Positions 34,445 to 47,180 of a DNA stretch of 64,000 nucleotides are shown piece by piece (the stretch's first letter is position 1; the number at the start of each line of letters is the position of its first letter). The stretch is from contig NC_133653.1 of NCBI RefSeq assembly GCF_009905375.1, positions 99,561,261 through 99,625,260 of the forward strand. Direction: 5' to 3'. The translations under genes were made by a program, and so were the position numbers. Source of the DNA: Apium graveolens. Its lineage: Eukaryota > Streptophyta > Magnoliopsida > Apiales > Apiaceae. The notes under the pieces were generated by a model that was given only the letters and a program-made list of their open reading frames with translations, made no database searches and was not told where the DNA came from.

Positions 34445-35625
34445 CCAATCAGGATCCAACAAAGCTTCTTCTACCTTCTTTGGCTCTTCCTGAGACAAAA
34501 AGCCGATGTATAGACATTCATCTTGAGTTGCTTTTCTTGTTTGCACTCTTGACGATGCATCATCAATGATTAATTCAAATAGGTGATCTCTAGTCCATTT
34601 CTTTGTTGTGGTAGATTAGCTCTAGATGAAGAGGCCTGCTAGTTGTTCTTATGTGTGACTGAGTTTTGATTTGAAGAAACTCCCCCTGAGTTTGTTGATC
34701 TTTGATTTGAGGTTGGGGTTCATTCAGTTTATGATCTAGAATGACTATCAACTCCTATTGAGGGTTCAACAGATAATGAATTTTGCCTTTCGATGGATGA
34801 TATAGTTTGTTTGTCAACGGATAATGCACCATGTCTTTCAATGGATGTTGTACTTGATCTTTCAACGGATAGAGCATTTTATCTTTCGACGAATGTAGAA
34901 TTTTGTGCTTCATTTGTTGTTGATTTTTTTGCATATTCCTTAGAAATTATTTCTTGATCACTTTCATCATTACTGTCATCACAATTCATCTCAATATTGT
35001 CAAATTTGAGGCTTTCATGGAAACCTTCATCTTGCAGTTCTTCAATCTTCTTATCATTAAACACAACATGTACAGATTCCATAACAATATTTGTTCTTAG
35101 ATTGTAGACTCTATATGCTTTTCTAATAGCATATCCAACAAAAATACCTTCATCTGCTTTGTCATCAAACTTTTCATGTTGCTCAGTTTGATTCCTTAGA
35201 ATAAAGCATTTGCATCCAAAAACATGAACAAAGTTCAGTGTTGGCTTCCTATTCTTGAACAATTGATAAGGAGTCATACAATTTTCTTGATTAACCAAAG
35301 AAATATTTTGAGTGTAGCATACAGTATTGACAGCTTCAGCCCAAAAATAAGTTGGTAACTTTGATTCCTCTAGCATGGTTCTTGCAGCTTCAATTAGAGA
35401 TCTATTCTTTCTTTCTACCACTCCATTTTGTTATGAAGTCCTTGCTGTTGAAAGCTCATGCATGATCCCATTTTCTTCACTGAACAACCTTATTGTAAAA
35501 TTCTTGAACTCAGTTCCATTGTCACTCCTAATTCTTTAAACTTTGAGATCAGGATGATTGTTGAGTTGCCTTATATGATTGGTAATGATTTTATTAGCTT
35601 CATCTTTAGTTTTAAGAAAAAGTGT
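34445..35625 (-). pseudogene. Copia C2 integrase core, repeat linker and start of reverse transcriptase
   Basis: The reverse strand reads from the integrase core (GVVERKN at 35421 with catalytic Glu, then FGCKCFILRN) through 34879. Then comes a linker of six 24-base repeats (34766-34895), and then EEPKKVEEALLDPDWV, the first residues of RT, where C3 cut the gene at 34444. The TGT-less start at 35421 follows a stop in place of the usual Gln codons. In-frame stop TAA at 34879-34881. Relic; no RT catalytic part in the window. Confidence 0.87.
34766..34895 (-). repeat. 24-bp tandem repeat in C2 pol linker (octapeptide repeat)
   Basis: The word TCRAYGGATR occurs at 34766, 34790, 34814, 34838, 34862 and 34886, exactly 24 bases apart. 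On the coding (reverse) strand it gives an octapeptide repeat centred on S-[VI]-[ED]-[RK]. Related words with similar spacing occur in the gag extension and, in opposite orientation, in the LTR. Confidence 0.85.
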
Positions 35626-36330
35626 CCAAGAGAAATTTTAGAAATCATCCACAATCACTAGGCAGTATCTCTTCTTTGAAATTGACAACACATTGACTAG
35701 TCCAAACAAATCCATGTACAACGGTTGTAGTGGTTCTTCAATTTTAGATTCAAGCTTCCTTTTGAATGATGCTTTAATTTGTTTCCCTTTTTGACAAGCA
35801 TCACACAATCCATCCTTTGAGAACTCAACTTGAGGAATGCCTCTTACTAGTTCTTTTCCGACTAATTCATTCATAGTCTTGAAGTTCAAATGAGACAGTT
35901 TCTTGTTCCACAACCAACTTTCATCTTGACTTGCTTTACTGAAAAGACAAGTAATAGAATATGCATTAGATGAGTTGAAGTCAGCTAGATACACATTTTC
36001 TTTTCTCACTCCAGTGAGAACCACTTTGTTTTTTTCTTGAAGGTAACAACACGGGCTTCAGAATTAAAAGTTACAGAGTTGCCTTTGTCACATAGTTGGC
36101 TGACACTCAAATGATTGTGTTTAAGTCCATCTATTAGGGCAACTTCTTCAATAATAACATTTTCTTTTAAAATCAATCAATATCCCACGGTATACTCTTT
36201 GCTGTCATCTCCGAAAGTAATAGTTGGTCCATCTCTCTCCTTGAACTTAGTAAGCAGGGTAGAGTCTCCAGTCATGTGCCTTGAGCATCCACTGTCTAGA
36301 TACCATAAACTCTTTCTCTTTCCTCGCATA
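35626..36330 (-). pseudogene. Copia C2 protease, pre-integrase and integrase start
   Basis: Reverse strand: LWYLDSGCSRHMTGD protease near 36270-36310, broken pre-integrase segment, then 35638-36024 with GVRKENVYLADF, WLWNKKLSHLNF (first His of the zinc finger now Asn), CDACQKGK (intact C-x2-C), and the integrase opening MDLFGLVNVLS with the first catalytic Asp. Stops near 36030-36200 separate the pieces. Confidence 0.87.
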
Positions 36331-38751
36331 CATCAAAATCAAATCAAGTTGATTTTGGTACCCAAGTTTCCTTGGGTACTGCCTTGTTATCCCTTTCTTA
36401 GGTTTCTTAGGCTTTCCACCATCAGACTTAGGTGATTGGGGATCAACCTTAGTCCTAGGGGATTGACTGTGAAGCTTTTGCTATTTTAGAATTATCATGC
36501 ACATTTTGATTAACATGATATGACAAAGATTGTGCAAATATGTTATTCCAATAAGGCATGCTAAATGACATTTGATACATATTAAATACATCATAATAAG
36601 GATTTTGTTCAAATGGCATATTAGCAAATTGTGCATTTCAATTCTGTGCAGGCATAATAGGCATGCCATTCATTGGTAATGTGGGCATATTAGGAAAAGA
36701 GGGAGGTGCAAACATGGGTATAGGCATAACAGATTTGCAATTAACAGACAAATGATTAACACTACCATACTTTACACAAATCTTTTTAGGTGCATATTTA
36801 TCAGGTGTGTAGCTGTTGTTTGTTAATTCTTACTTTTCCATTCCTGTTGTTTTTCCTTTTAGAATCTGCCTTGACCTCAATTTTCTCCAATATGTCACTC
36901 AGCTGCTTCATTGATAGATGCCCCACATTTAATCTCTTTGTATTCTTGACTCGACTTGATTCTCTTGTGACAAAGTTCTTAAAAACTGATCCATATTTCT
37001 CATTCAGCTTAGCTAGCTTGGCTTTGCTAATTAGCTTCTTTTCTATCGACGGGTGTGTATTCTTATCTTCAACGGTTATTCAATTTCAGCTTTCGGCGGA
37101 TAAGCTTCATCTTCCATTGACTCCACATCCATTGATGAGCCATCAATCAATACAGGGTCCAGTTTCTTCTTGTCCTTTTTCCAGGCATCTTCATAGAAAG
37201 ACTCAATTTCTTGAACTTTGGAAATTTGGGCACTTACATTCCTCGATGATTTCCAAGCCTTGATCACCTCTTTCTCACATTCAAGGTGCTTTCTTAAGAT
37301 TTCCTCTTTCTTCAAAGATTCAGTCAGCTTATCCTTTGCAATCTTGCACTTTTTTTTTCAGTTTCTCAAACTCAATAAATTGAGTTTCTAACACAACATT
37401 TCTCTCACTTAAAAATAGATTATTATCTTTAATTCTATTGTTTTCTTTAGTGAGTAATTTAATTGTAACATGCAAGTGATATAATTTTGTAGACATATCA
37501 TTTATGGCATCATTACACTCATCTTTAGAAAGGTGTGCTAGGTTTGTAGTGATTACCTGCTTGCTTGAGGAACTGACTTCTGCTTCATCTGATTTGGCCA
37601 TTAGAGCTAGTTTGACATAACTTGTTTCTTCATCTTCATCTTCCCCATCTACTACCCAGTCATTTTCTTGAGTCAAGAAAGCCTTTTCCTTTTGTTTAAA
37701 CAACTCAAAATAGTTCCTTTTATATTCCACTTGCTCAAACTTCTTTTTCTCAGAAATAGGCTTTCTTCATTCATTGGAAAAAGGACCACTCAAGCCATAT
37801 TTGAAACATTTGAATTTTTACTTGCCCACCATGTTTCTGTTTGGCTTGGTTGCTCCAAAATTCTTTTTGAATTTGAGCTTGAAAAATGTTCATGATAGGA
37901 CCAGATGCTCATCTATGTCCTCCATTTCATCCTGACTAGGATAATCTTCATTCTCAGCTATTAGCCTTTTTCCTTTGCCTTCAGAAACCCTTGAGTTTGG
38001 TACATATTCCACAACTTCAACTCTATTCCTCTCTCTTGTTCAGCTACTAGTGCAACAGATCCACCTTTCTCCCTTCCTTTCTCCAATAGCTCATCCTGCT
38101 CCATTTCGAGCTCATAGGTTTTTAAGATACCATATAGTTTCCCTAGAGTAAATTCTTTATACTCTTGAGAATGTCTGAGAGAGACTGTCATTGACTTCCA
38201 TTCTTTTGGTAGAGACCTCAGGAATTTTATATTTGAATCTTAAGTTTGGTATATCCTCCCATACAACTTTAAACCATTCAGTAGTTTTTAAAATCTACTG
38301 AAAATGTCACTCAGTGACTCACCATCTTTAAAATGGAAATCTTCATATTGTTGTATGAGAAGTTGCATCTTGTTTTCTATGACTTGTTCAGTTCCCTCAC
38401 ATAGTACTTGGATTTGGTACTAAATTTCCTTGGCAGTATTGCAATTAATAACATTGTCAAACATATCTCCATCAAGACCATTGAACAAAATATTCATGGC
38501 CTTTTTGTCTTTATGAACTTGCTCAATGTTTTCATCTTTCCATTCTGACTTTGGATTTGGGACTGTTTGCTCATTTCCAACAGATCCTTCAACATCTGTT
38601 GCAGCTCTGTGAGGAACATGTGGTCTTTTCTCTATGCAGTCAACATATCTTTCATCTTGAGATAGTAGATGAAGTGCATCTTCAATTTTCAGTGATGATA
38701 GTTGTCTTTATCCAGAAGTGGGATCTTCACTCCAACATCCTTTCTACTCAT
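36331..38751 (-). pseudogene. Copia C2 gag with long C-terminal extension
   Basis: Begins at the reverse ATG 38749-38751. Capsid region with LGKLYGILKTYELE near 38090-38190; zinc knuckle near 37790 decayed (CFKYGLSG, then a stop in place of the last Cys). The extension of about 1.4 kb before the protease includes a coiled-coil stretch (37076-37315: EEILRKHLECEKEVIKAW) and 37329-37730 with helical Lys/Glu-rich sequence. Same layout as C1. Non-functional. Confidence 0.85.
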
Positions 38752-38798
38752 GTTGTTGCTTTGTTTTGATCTTTTAGCTCTTAGTGTGTCAAGAGCTT

Positions 38799-38810
38799 GC
38801 TCTAATATCA
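38799..38810 (-). other. Degenerate primer binding site of C2
   Basis: Reverse strand TGATATTAGAGC beside the LTR end; two changes from the usual tRNA-Met site. Confidence 0.75.
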
Positions 38811-38812
38811 AT

Positions 38813-39826
38813 TGTTATTCCCTAACAATCTAACAACAAAATTACAGAAGGGGGTTGAATAGAATTTTGGTTTCTCTTAGAAATTTAAAATATTTTTGAA
38901 TATATAAAACTGTGAATGAATATGCAGTAGTGCGGATTAAAAGAATTCAAGTATTCAAACACAAAGTAATTAAATAAGATAGTTTAAAAACTTTCTGGTG
39001 GATTGAACTTTTCACCAGAGATATATATAGATTCGAGAACTCTGTGATACAAGAATGCACACAGCTGCTTACAAATGTTTCTTCAAAGATGAATAGAGAG
39101 AATTCCTAACAGATGTAGCTTGATCTATTTCTCTGTTCAACTTCTATTTCACACTCTTGTTCGATCGATTATTAACACTTGCTACATTTGGTTTATATAC
39201 TACCAAATTATATATGAATAAGACAAATAGTAAAAACAAGAAGCTAAGTCTATTCACATGTTACTTTATTTCTCTATCCAGCATCTTTGAATATCTTTAA
39301 TTAAGCATGGAAATGGAAATGTTTCTTTGTTCTTTAAAACATGCAAGCAGGATGCCACATTCCTTTTGTATACAATCAACCCATGTGACTGTCAAGTCGC
39401 TTTCAACTGTTATTTGAATCTATTATCCGTTGAGACTTCAACAATATCCGTTGATACTTCACTTGAGTTATCCGTTGAGTCTCTAATGGATTATCCTTTG
39501 AAAGTGTCTTGAGTCATCGGTTGAAGCTTCAAGTTTATCCGTTGATGATAAACTCCTTAGCAGTTGACACTCTTTCACTTATATAAAATTAGAAGGCATC
39601 TTCTATATACAGTTAGCCAACTTATTTTGTATATCTTTCTAGTAGTCAACATGACTCATAATTCACTAAAACTTCTAAACTTCTAAGCTGTTTGTTGCAT
39701 ACAGAAATTCGCTACAAACTTTTTTAATACAAGCTACTCCATCAATTAATGGTTACAAAATCATTTAACCTATCTATTTATAGTATTTTGTTAAGTTATC
39801 ATCAAATCTACAACATATTCCCAACA
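38813..39826 (-). repeat. 5' LTR of Copia C2
   Basis: 1014 bp, reverse strand TGTTGGGAATATGTTG ... GGGAATAACA, homologous to the C1 LTR. It contains six ATCCGTTGA-like words at 39425, 39446, 39470, 39492, 39515 and 39537 (spacing 21-24). The likely target duplication GTTTT starts at 39827; its partner is outside the window. Confidence 0.88.
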
Positions 39827-39831
39827 GTTTT

Positions 39832-40686
39832 CTTTTCTTCTTTGCTCGGGAATGCAATGTTTTCTTTATACACTTGTAAAATGCATTTTTAATCTAATAT
39901 AATTGTGTTTAAATAAGAGTAAATTGCATTGTAGCAAGTATATTGTTTTTGCATTTTGATGGATGATTTTTAAAATCAAGCACTTTGATGACTATAAAAA
40001 ATATTTTTTAGCCATTTAAATGACTTCCGTCAATTCAATCCAAACTTCTTGAATAATAAAAGGGTATTTCAGTAAAATCGTTATCTTATCATCTATACAT
40101 GTTATTGGGCTGATCAAATTTGTGAAAAAAATGAAGTTATGAGATTTGTGAATGATGAATCCATTTAGGTTATGATTATTTATGAAAATCACAACCGGTG
40201 TGGTTTTAACAACAACATTCTGATTAACTCCGGTGTTTACTTTCTTTTCTGCAATCATCTTCATCTTTTTCTTACAGAAAAAAGAAAAAGAAAAAGAAAA
40301 TTAGAAGTGAAATCACTGAAGCAATTAGAAATAACATTTTATTATCAACAGTCTTTTTTCAAGCCACTGGTTATCTGGTCGAGATTCTGTATTTTCTTCA
40401 TATTTCTTTCTATTTAGGTTTCTTTTAATTTGTATGTGTGTGTGTTTATTGTTTTTGTATGCTGGATTTTAATTCATGAGGAAGTGGCAAAGACAAGGTT
40501 GCTCTCAAAATCATCGAGGAGTTTCTCACACATCTTCTGAACTTGGTTTCTTTCAATTCGATGTAACATTGTATGATTATAATCTAATCAAACTTGGCTT
40601 TGACCATAACCAAGAGTGTGACTACTTAATCAAATATTTGGGCACTGTGCAGTACACTCTCAATTAATAATGTAACTAAAGAAAAG
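39832..40686. other. Unassigned sequence between C2 and the 40.7 kb solo LTR
   Basis: About 855 bases of AT-rich DNA. A purine-rich AAAGAAAAAG run lies near 40280 and a TG run near 40435. A 63-codon frame at 40476-40667 (MRKWQRQGCSQNHRG...) has no recognisable motif. This may be old flanking genomic DNA; I see no supported gene. Confidence 0.6.
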
Positions 40687-40691
40687 TAGGA

Positions 40692-41791
40692 TGTAACAGC
40701 CCGCACTTTCGGACTATTAAATCTAAATCAAAACTAATACAAAATCCAACTTATTAATCCAAAATTTTATTACAAAAGTGACTATTACAAAAGCGCAGCT
40801 AACGTAAGCGGTTCAAAAGTCAATCTACTCCAAAACTAAGGTCCTCGAACACCAATGCTATCCAACTCGAACCTTGGACGAAACCTGAAATTGTAAGAAT
40901 GAGCTACGAAGCCCATCAAGAAAATAATCGATCCAACTAGTAGGCCAAGCAACTTATACACATATAACAAAATATAATATTTTATACGATATGATATACG
41001 AAACACACACTTTCGAGATATATTCTTATGCTTATTCTTATTCGATACACACAATACATATAATCACATAACAACAATAATTCAAAACCCATAATCCATG
41101 CCACGACCACTACAACCCGGTGATAACGGTCCTAAATTTTCATAAAACTGTCACTACAATCCGGTGACTGCGGTCCTAAGTTCTTATTCGATATTTTCAC
41201 AAACCATGGCACAAATCAAAGATCTCAAATTATCATCTAGACATCATATATATACATCGATACATATTCTCTATCACATAATAATATCAAATATATGATC
41301 ACTTGGCCCAAGTTTTGGTAATCAAATATAAACGCACAACACACAATTTTGAAAACACTTGCAAGATCGATCGAAAACTTACCTCAAAACCTGATTAGCT
41401 CTGAATTTACTCTTTCTGACCCTCTAAACGATGTTATCTTGAAAAACACGAAACACGAAAGTTGTAGAGAACGAAAAAAGCTTTCCGAAAAGTCCAGAAT
41501 CACTGAATTCCAACTCACCATGAATTTACTACGAATTTTACAAGACTGCTGATTTATGAAGAAAAGCCCCTACGAATTTTGATATTAAAAACGAGGAAAA
41601 CGAATAGGATGTATTTATAACGATACAAAACCCTATATCTTAACCTACAAGTTATCCATATTAGAATCTGATCCAAATTTTAGGCCCAATAGTCTAACCC
41701 AATTTTAAATCCTAGTCCTTATCTAATTTTAATCATTTTTTTTCTATTATTCTTTTATTAACCGAATTCTAAAAAATTACGGAATATTACA
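40692..41791 (-). mobile_element. Solo LTR related to the 48-54.7 kb array
   Basis: 1100 bp, left end TGTAACAGCCCGCAC, right end GGAATATTACA, flanked by TAGGA at 40687-40691 and 41792-41796. On the reverse strand it starts TGTAATATTCCG like the array LTRs, and many blocks match them (for example GGTCCTCGAAC near 40840 and AAAGTTGTAGAGAACG-type text near 41458). It is clearly more diverged and shorter than the array copies. No internal domain remains. Confidence 0.88.
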
Positions 41792-41951
41792 TAGGATCCA
41801 TGTTAGCATGTGTATTCTACATTTATACATTGCCATAATGGTGTGTGTTCTTACATGCATATTTTTTGTCAAAAAAGTATGTCATAATCAATTTATCTAA
41901 AAACTACTATATAAATATTGTAAAGAGAAGAGCATTGGAAGGAAATGACGT

Positions 41952-42540
41952 CACTACAAGAAAAACAGCATCAGACAACACTTGTCAGACAACAGATGAA
42001 AAAAAAACCATTGTCCTGAAATAAAAGACAATAGTTTTATTTTACCCTCCAATAACCATTGTGTAAACCAGATTCATACAACGGTTTTATGAACCGTTGT
42101 GAAAAAAATCACCAAAAAAAGGAGTTTGCACAATAGTTTTTAAGAACTATTGTCTTCATATATTTCATACAACCGAAAAAGTAACCGTTGTAAAACATGA
42201 GACAATGGTTTTAGAAAATTGTTGGTAGACATTTCACACAATAGTTCAGAAAACTGTTGTTAAACAATGCAAAATAGTTTGTAAAATCTATTGTTTTAAT
42301 ATGGTTCATACAACGGAAATATAAAACCATTGTAAAATATGAGACAATGGTTTTATATTTCCGTTGTTGTATTCCATTTCACACAATTGGTTGTGTTTGC
42401 ATTGTGTGTTAAACATATCACACAACAGTCCCGGAAGTGTTGTCTTTAATCACACAAACGTTTCTGCCTTGTTGTCTATGAAATATTCAGACAAGATTTT
42501 GAATATAAAACGCTTGTCTATACCACTGTATTTTTTTTAA
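41952..42540. repeat. CACTA left terminal and subterminal repeats
   Basis: The terminal inverted repeat begins CACTACAAGAAAAACAGCATC. It is followed by many short direct and inverted copies of ACAACGGTTTT, AACCGTTGT, ACAATGGTTTT and CACACAA, several of them palindromic, such as CAACGGTTTTATGAACCGTTG (position 42077). Such arrays bind the TNPA-type protein in En/Spm elements. Confidence 0.85.
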
Positions 42541-42703
42541 AACAATTGACAGAAAGAGTGGATCCCTTTCATTTCTAAACAACTAATGGACAGGAAAACA
42601 AATATATTATCCATTTGGAGCAAACATAACAACCACCATGAACAACAAACATCACCAAACCAAAATTTAAAGTTATACATAGCAATACTGAAATATAAAA
42701 AAA

Positions 42704-45700
42704 TCAATCTAGTGGAATTTGTTCATCTACATCCCTGATGTAACTAGCATCATCGTCAAAATCATCATCTGGTAAGTTGGGCTCAAAAAACTCAGACTCA
42801 AGCTCTACTTCCACGGATTCCTCATTTTCATTTTCGCTATCATCATAGTGTTTTCTTTCGGGAAATTTCAACACTACGGACCACAATTTTTCAAGAGGAT
42901 CGTCGATATAACAGATCTGCTTAACATGTGTTGCCAACACAAATGGATCATTAAAAAAACCAGGTCTATTCAAATTAACTAATGTATATCCTAATTCATC
43001 GACATTGATTCCTCTGTTCATATCCACCCACTTACAGAGAAAAAGAGGGATCCTAAAGCTGTTATAGTCCAACTCCCATATAAAATTTATAACACCGTAG
43101 TATGTATGTGATGTATGCTGAATATTTTTGTCCGTACCCTGCACAATCATTGTATCAGCATCTACACACACTCCACTACACTGAACTTGACGCGCATCAT
43201 CACGAGACTTGGTGCTAAATGTAACCCCATGCACCTTGTAGCCACTAAATGTAGGCACATCGTTATTAGGCCCGTCTGCAACCCACCTTATATGTTGTGG
43301 TACCTCCTCTCCATCTAGTAAATTTGATGCAATCTGTGAAAAATTAAATTACACATAATTTGTAAGGTTTCCAATAATAACAATGGAGGTAAATGACTGG
43401 ATATTAACAATTAAGCAAACGTAAAACCTTTTCTTTAAACCATTTTGGGAAAGTTTCATTTTGCTTATTCTTTAGCCAGATTTCGTCATTTCCACGTTCC
43501 GGAAATTGGTCCATCAAAAATGACAAGTGTTCACTACAATTAAAATGGCAGATGTAAAGAATTATGATATAGGTATGGTTATAACTAAACTGTGCATGAA
43601 GGATAATAAAAATACTTACTCAAAATATGGCACAACATCCGTACTATTTTGTAGGACACACAAATGCGCAAGGTACAAATCTTTGGTGCTCGGGGTGATC
43701 ATTGTTGCACCAGATAGTGGTCTGCATATTGCATCCTTTGTACGTCTGCCATTTTCTGGAACTTCGACAGTCGATTCCTCAAAGTTAACCAAACACTCAA
43801 CTGCCTCCTCAGCAATATATGCCTCAGCAATACAACCCTCCGCGCGAGCCCTGTTCCTTACATATCCTTTAAATATTTTCATGTACCTTTCGAACGGATA
43901 CATCCACCTAAGGAAAATTGGCCCGCATAGCTCAACCTCTCGCACAAGATGAATCGAAAGGTGAATCATTATGTCAAACAAGGAAGGGGGAAATATTTTT
44001 CAAGTTGGCATATTGTTATAATTAGTTGAGACTGCATTTTTTCCAATTTATCGGCTTCAATAACTTTGCTACAAATAGCCTTAAAGAACAGACAAAATCT
44101 AATAACGGTGTCCCTGACCTTTTTATGCAGTGACGATTGAATTGCAATTGAGAGTAGGTGATGCAAAATCATATGGCAGTCATGGGATTTCATTCTGGTA
44201 AGTCGGAGAGTTTTCATCGATACCAAGCTCCTAATATTAGAACAAAATCCATCAGGCAACTTCATTCCCAAAAATGATGAGCAAATAGTTTTTTTTCAGA
44301 ATGTGTCAAATTCCAAGATGCCAGCGATAATTTCTCCTTCTTCCCTGCCGTTTCGGGCCTCAAATTCAATCTTATTCCCATTACAGCCATGTCAAGAGGA
44401 ACAGATTCCTTGTCTTTTGTCTTTTTTGGTATATTTAGCAAGGTACCTAACAAAGCTTCACATATGTTTTTCTCAATATGCATGACATCGAGGATATGCC
44501 TCACTGGCAAGAACTTCCAGTACTCGAGTTGAAAAAATATGGAAAGTTTCTTCCAAACTGGTCGAGGATCTCCTTTTTTTCGTCCAGGTTTTCGTTGTGT
44601 CTTACCATAGACATGGCCTTGTAGATATTGTACTCTTTGAAATACTTCCTCCCCTGTTAAAGGTATAGGTGCAGAACCCTTCTCAATAGTGTTATCGAAA
44701 GCCACTTTCTGTTTTCGATATGGGTGGTCACGTGTCAACCACCTTCGATGCCTCATAACTACTGTCTTTCGGTAATTAGGTAGCCTAGTAGCTTTTGTTT
44801 GATCAACACATACTACACAACCGTTATAGCTTTTCACAATATTTCCCGACAAGCTACCTAAGGCAGGATAGTCGCTGATTGTCCACAATAATATTCATCT
44901 CAATATAAAGGACTCGCGCTTATATGCATCATGCACTTGATTTCCATGCCATAATTTCTGCAGATCTTCTATCAATGGTTGAAGAAACACATCAATATCA
45001 TTTCCGGGTTGTGTTGGTCCGGATATCAATAAACATAACATTATATACTTCCTTTTCATACATAGCCATGGTTGAAGATTGTAAATTGATAGCAAAACAG
45101 GCCAAGAGGAGTGATCGGTTCCTTTTCCATGGAAAGGATTAAACCCATCAGATGATAATGCCATCCGCAGGTTTCTAGAATCAGAAGCAAATTCAGGCCA
45201 CATCTCATCAACTTCCTTCCATGTTTTTGAATCTTCCTGATGACAAATTTTATTATCCTTGACTCTCTCCGTGTGGTGCCAAGTCAGATCCTTTGCCGTT
45301 TTAGGTGAATTGAACAAATTTCTCAATTGCGGTAATAGAGGAAAATACCAAAGAACCTTGGCTGGAATGCCTTCAATTTCATCTCCATTTTTGTTCTTCT
45401 TCCATCTAGAGGCTTGACAAATGTGGCAGCTAGTCTCATCTTCATTTATCTCACCACGGTATAAAAGACAGTCATTTGGACAAACATGTATTTTTTCTTA
45501 CTCCATTCCTAAAGAAGAAGCCTCACCGTAAGAAGAAGGAAGGCAGTTACCTTCTGGAAGCATTGTCCCAACTACAAGTAGCAGTTCAGAGAAACACGAA
45601 TCAGACATTTCAAATTTTGCTTTTAAGTTGTATAATTTCACTAAAGCCTTCATCTTAGTAAATCCTCGACATCCAGGATATAGCGGTTCATTTTCAGATT

Positions 45701-46076
45701 GCAGATGGTTCAACAAATCTGCGGAATCCAGGGACGCATCATCGTCGCCATCTGTTTCTATGGGGATCTGTTCCACAGATTGTGAACTATCGGTTTGTTC
45801 AGCGGTAATTGGACTTTGTTCTCTATCATTCTCTCCATGCCAAATCCAACACGTGTAGGTCTCGTCGATACCATATTGGAAAAGATGTTCTTTCACTTTT
45901 CGAGCTTTCCATGATTTACTGTGTGCACATTGTACACATGGACAACTAATTTTGTTTACATCACGCCCATGCTCTAACACAAACCTCAACAATTCATCCA
46001 CACCTAGTTTAAATTCTTGTGTTCTTCTATCAGCCCTTATCCATGATCTATCTATACTCCAAAATATGCAACACAT
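42704..46076 (-). pseudogene. TNP2-type CACTA transposase, decayed
   Basis: Reverse strand, domains in family order: transposase-associated domain (SCPCVQCAHSKSW with C-x2-C, near 45900-46040); Transposase_21 core (SDGFNPFHGKG, WPVLLSIYNLQPWLCMKRKY, GPTQPGNDIDVFLQPLIEDL, 44900-45160; then LLWTISDYPALGSLSG near 44860); KIPKKTKD-type region and HILDVMHIEKNICEALLGT near 44450-44500; DUF4218 (LREVELCGPIFLRWMYPFERYMK-like, 43850-43980); after introns, DUF4216 (42704-43332, WELDYNSFRIPLFLCKWVD). The last intron is 43336-43429. Breaks: TAA at 45498-45500, TGA at 44895-44897, frameshifts near 44270 and 43980. It once cut and moved the element; now inactive. Confidence 0.87.
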
Positions 46077-47180
46077 CCAAAAATTTCAAATTTTAACTGA
46101 TTAAGTTGGAAATATATTTTGGTCATAATATAAGTTGGATCCCCTGTTGCTGATTTGTACAAACACATTGTATTAACACATGCCCTGTGAATGACTGTTG
46201 ATCAACTTGTGTCTTGATTGAAAGATATAATCAAAAACACAAGATGCTACCAATATGCATTATCTAATTAAAATTTGTAGGATCTTCCTAAGATGAGATG
46301 AGATGAGATGTATGCAAAACTCTCAGAGCCTTCCACTATACTGTTAATTAAAAATCTAATCAAACCTTTCTTGTACCAAAAAAACTCCTAGCATATAAGC
46401 AAGTAGAAGTATAATTTAAGAATGAAATAATCATAATATTAGTAATGTAAAATTAAAGTTCTATTTTACAGAATATTTCACAGATAATGAGCACAAAATA
46501 GTTCCTTGTTAATGTAAACTAAGATAATGAGCTCATATGTAGGCGATATATACCTAATTTCAAAGTTTCAAAATTTGGAGGAATTTATGAACCCTAATTT
46601 TATCCTAATTTGATGAAAATAGTGAGAATACCTTGTAGAGATGAAAGAAAGTCTTCCTTGTAGAGATACAATTAGCTCTTCCTTGTAGAGACAGAGATGA
46701 CGGAGGTAGAGGAAGAAATGAAGAAATGGAGATGGAGTAATGGAGATGGAGTTCAGACAAAGATTCACGAACGAGCATTTAATTTTCTATTTAATTATAA
46801 AATGAAGAAGTAACATTAACTCGTTATAACTCATTAATTAGTTTTTACAGTTCGATAATTAAATAATATTGGCTCGTTAAAACATGTTGATTAGTTTTTT
46901 AGAGTTTGATAATTAAGTAATATTTCTTAACTAAAACTCGTTAATTTTCTAATATAGTTTCTTAAATACATATATAAAAAAGTAAACCTTCGTTATTTCA
47001 AAATAAATATTTTTAAAATTTCATTAATATCGTGACATTAGATTTTTTTATTTTCAGTTCGCTAAATATTTATTTATAAATATTTGTTAAAACTCATTAA
47101 TTTTGAAATAATGGTTCGTCAAATTAAATAATCTCGTAGTTTTGTTTCGTTAAATATTAATTTTAACTACACAATATTTT
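46077..47180. other. 5' region of the TNP2 gene
   Basis: About 1.1 kb of AT-rich DNA between the transposase start and the right subterminal repeats. GATGA microrepeats lie near 46290 and TTCCTTGTAGAGA words repeat three times between 46630 and 46690. It probably holds the promoter and leader of the reverse-strand gene. No other gene seen. Confidence 0.5.

Noticed and set aside
40476..40667. 63-codon frame as a host gene fragment
   Set aside because: No recognisable motif, atypical composition, no splice or promoter context, surrounded by repeats.
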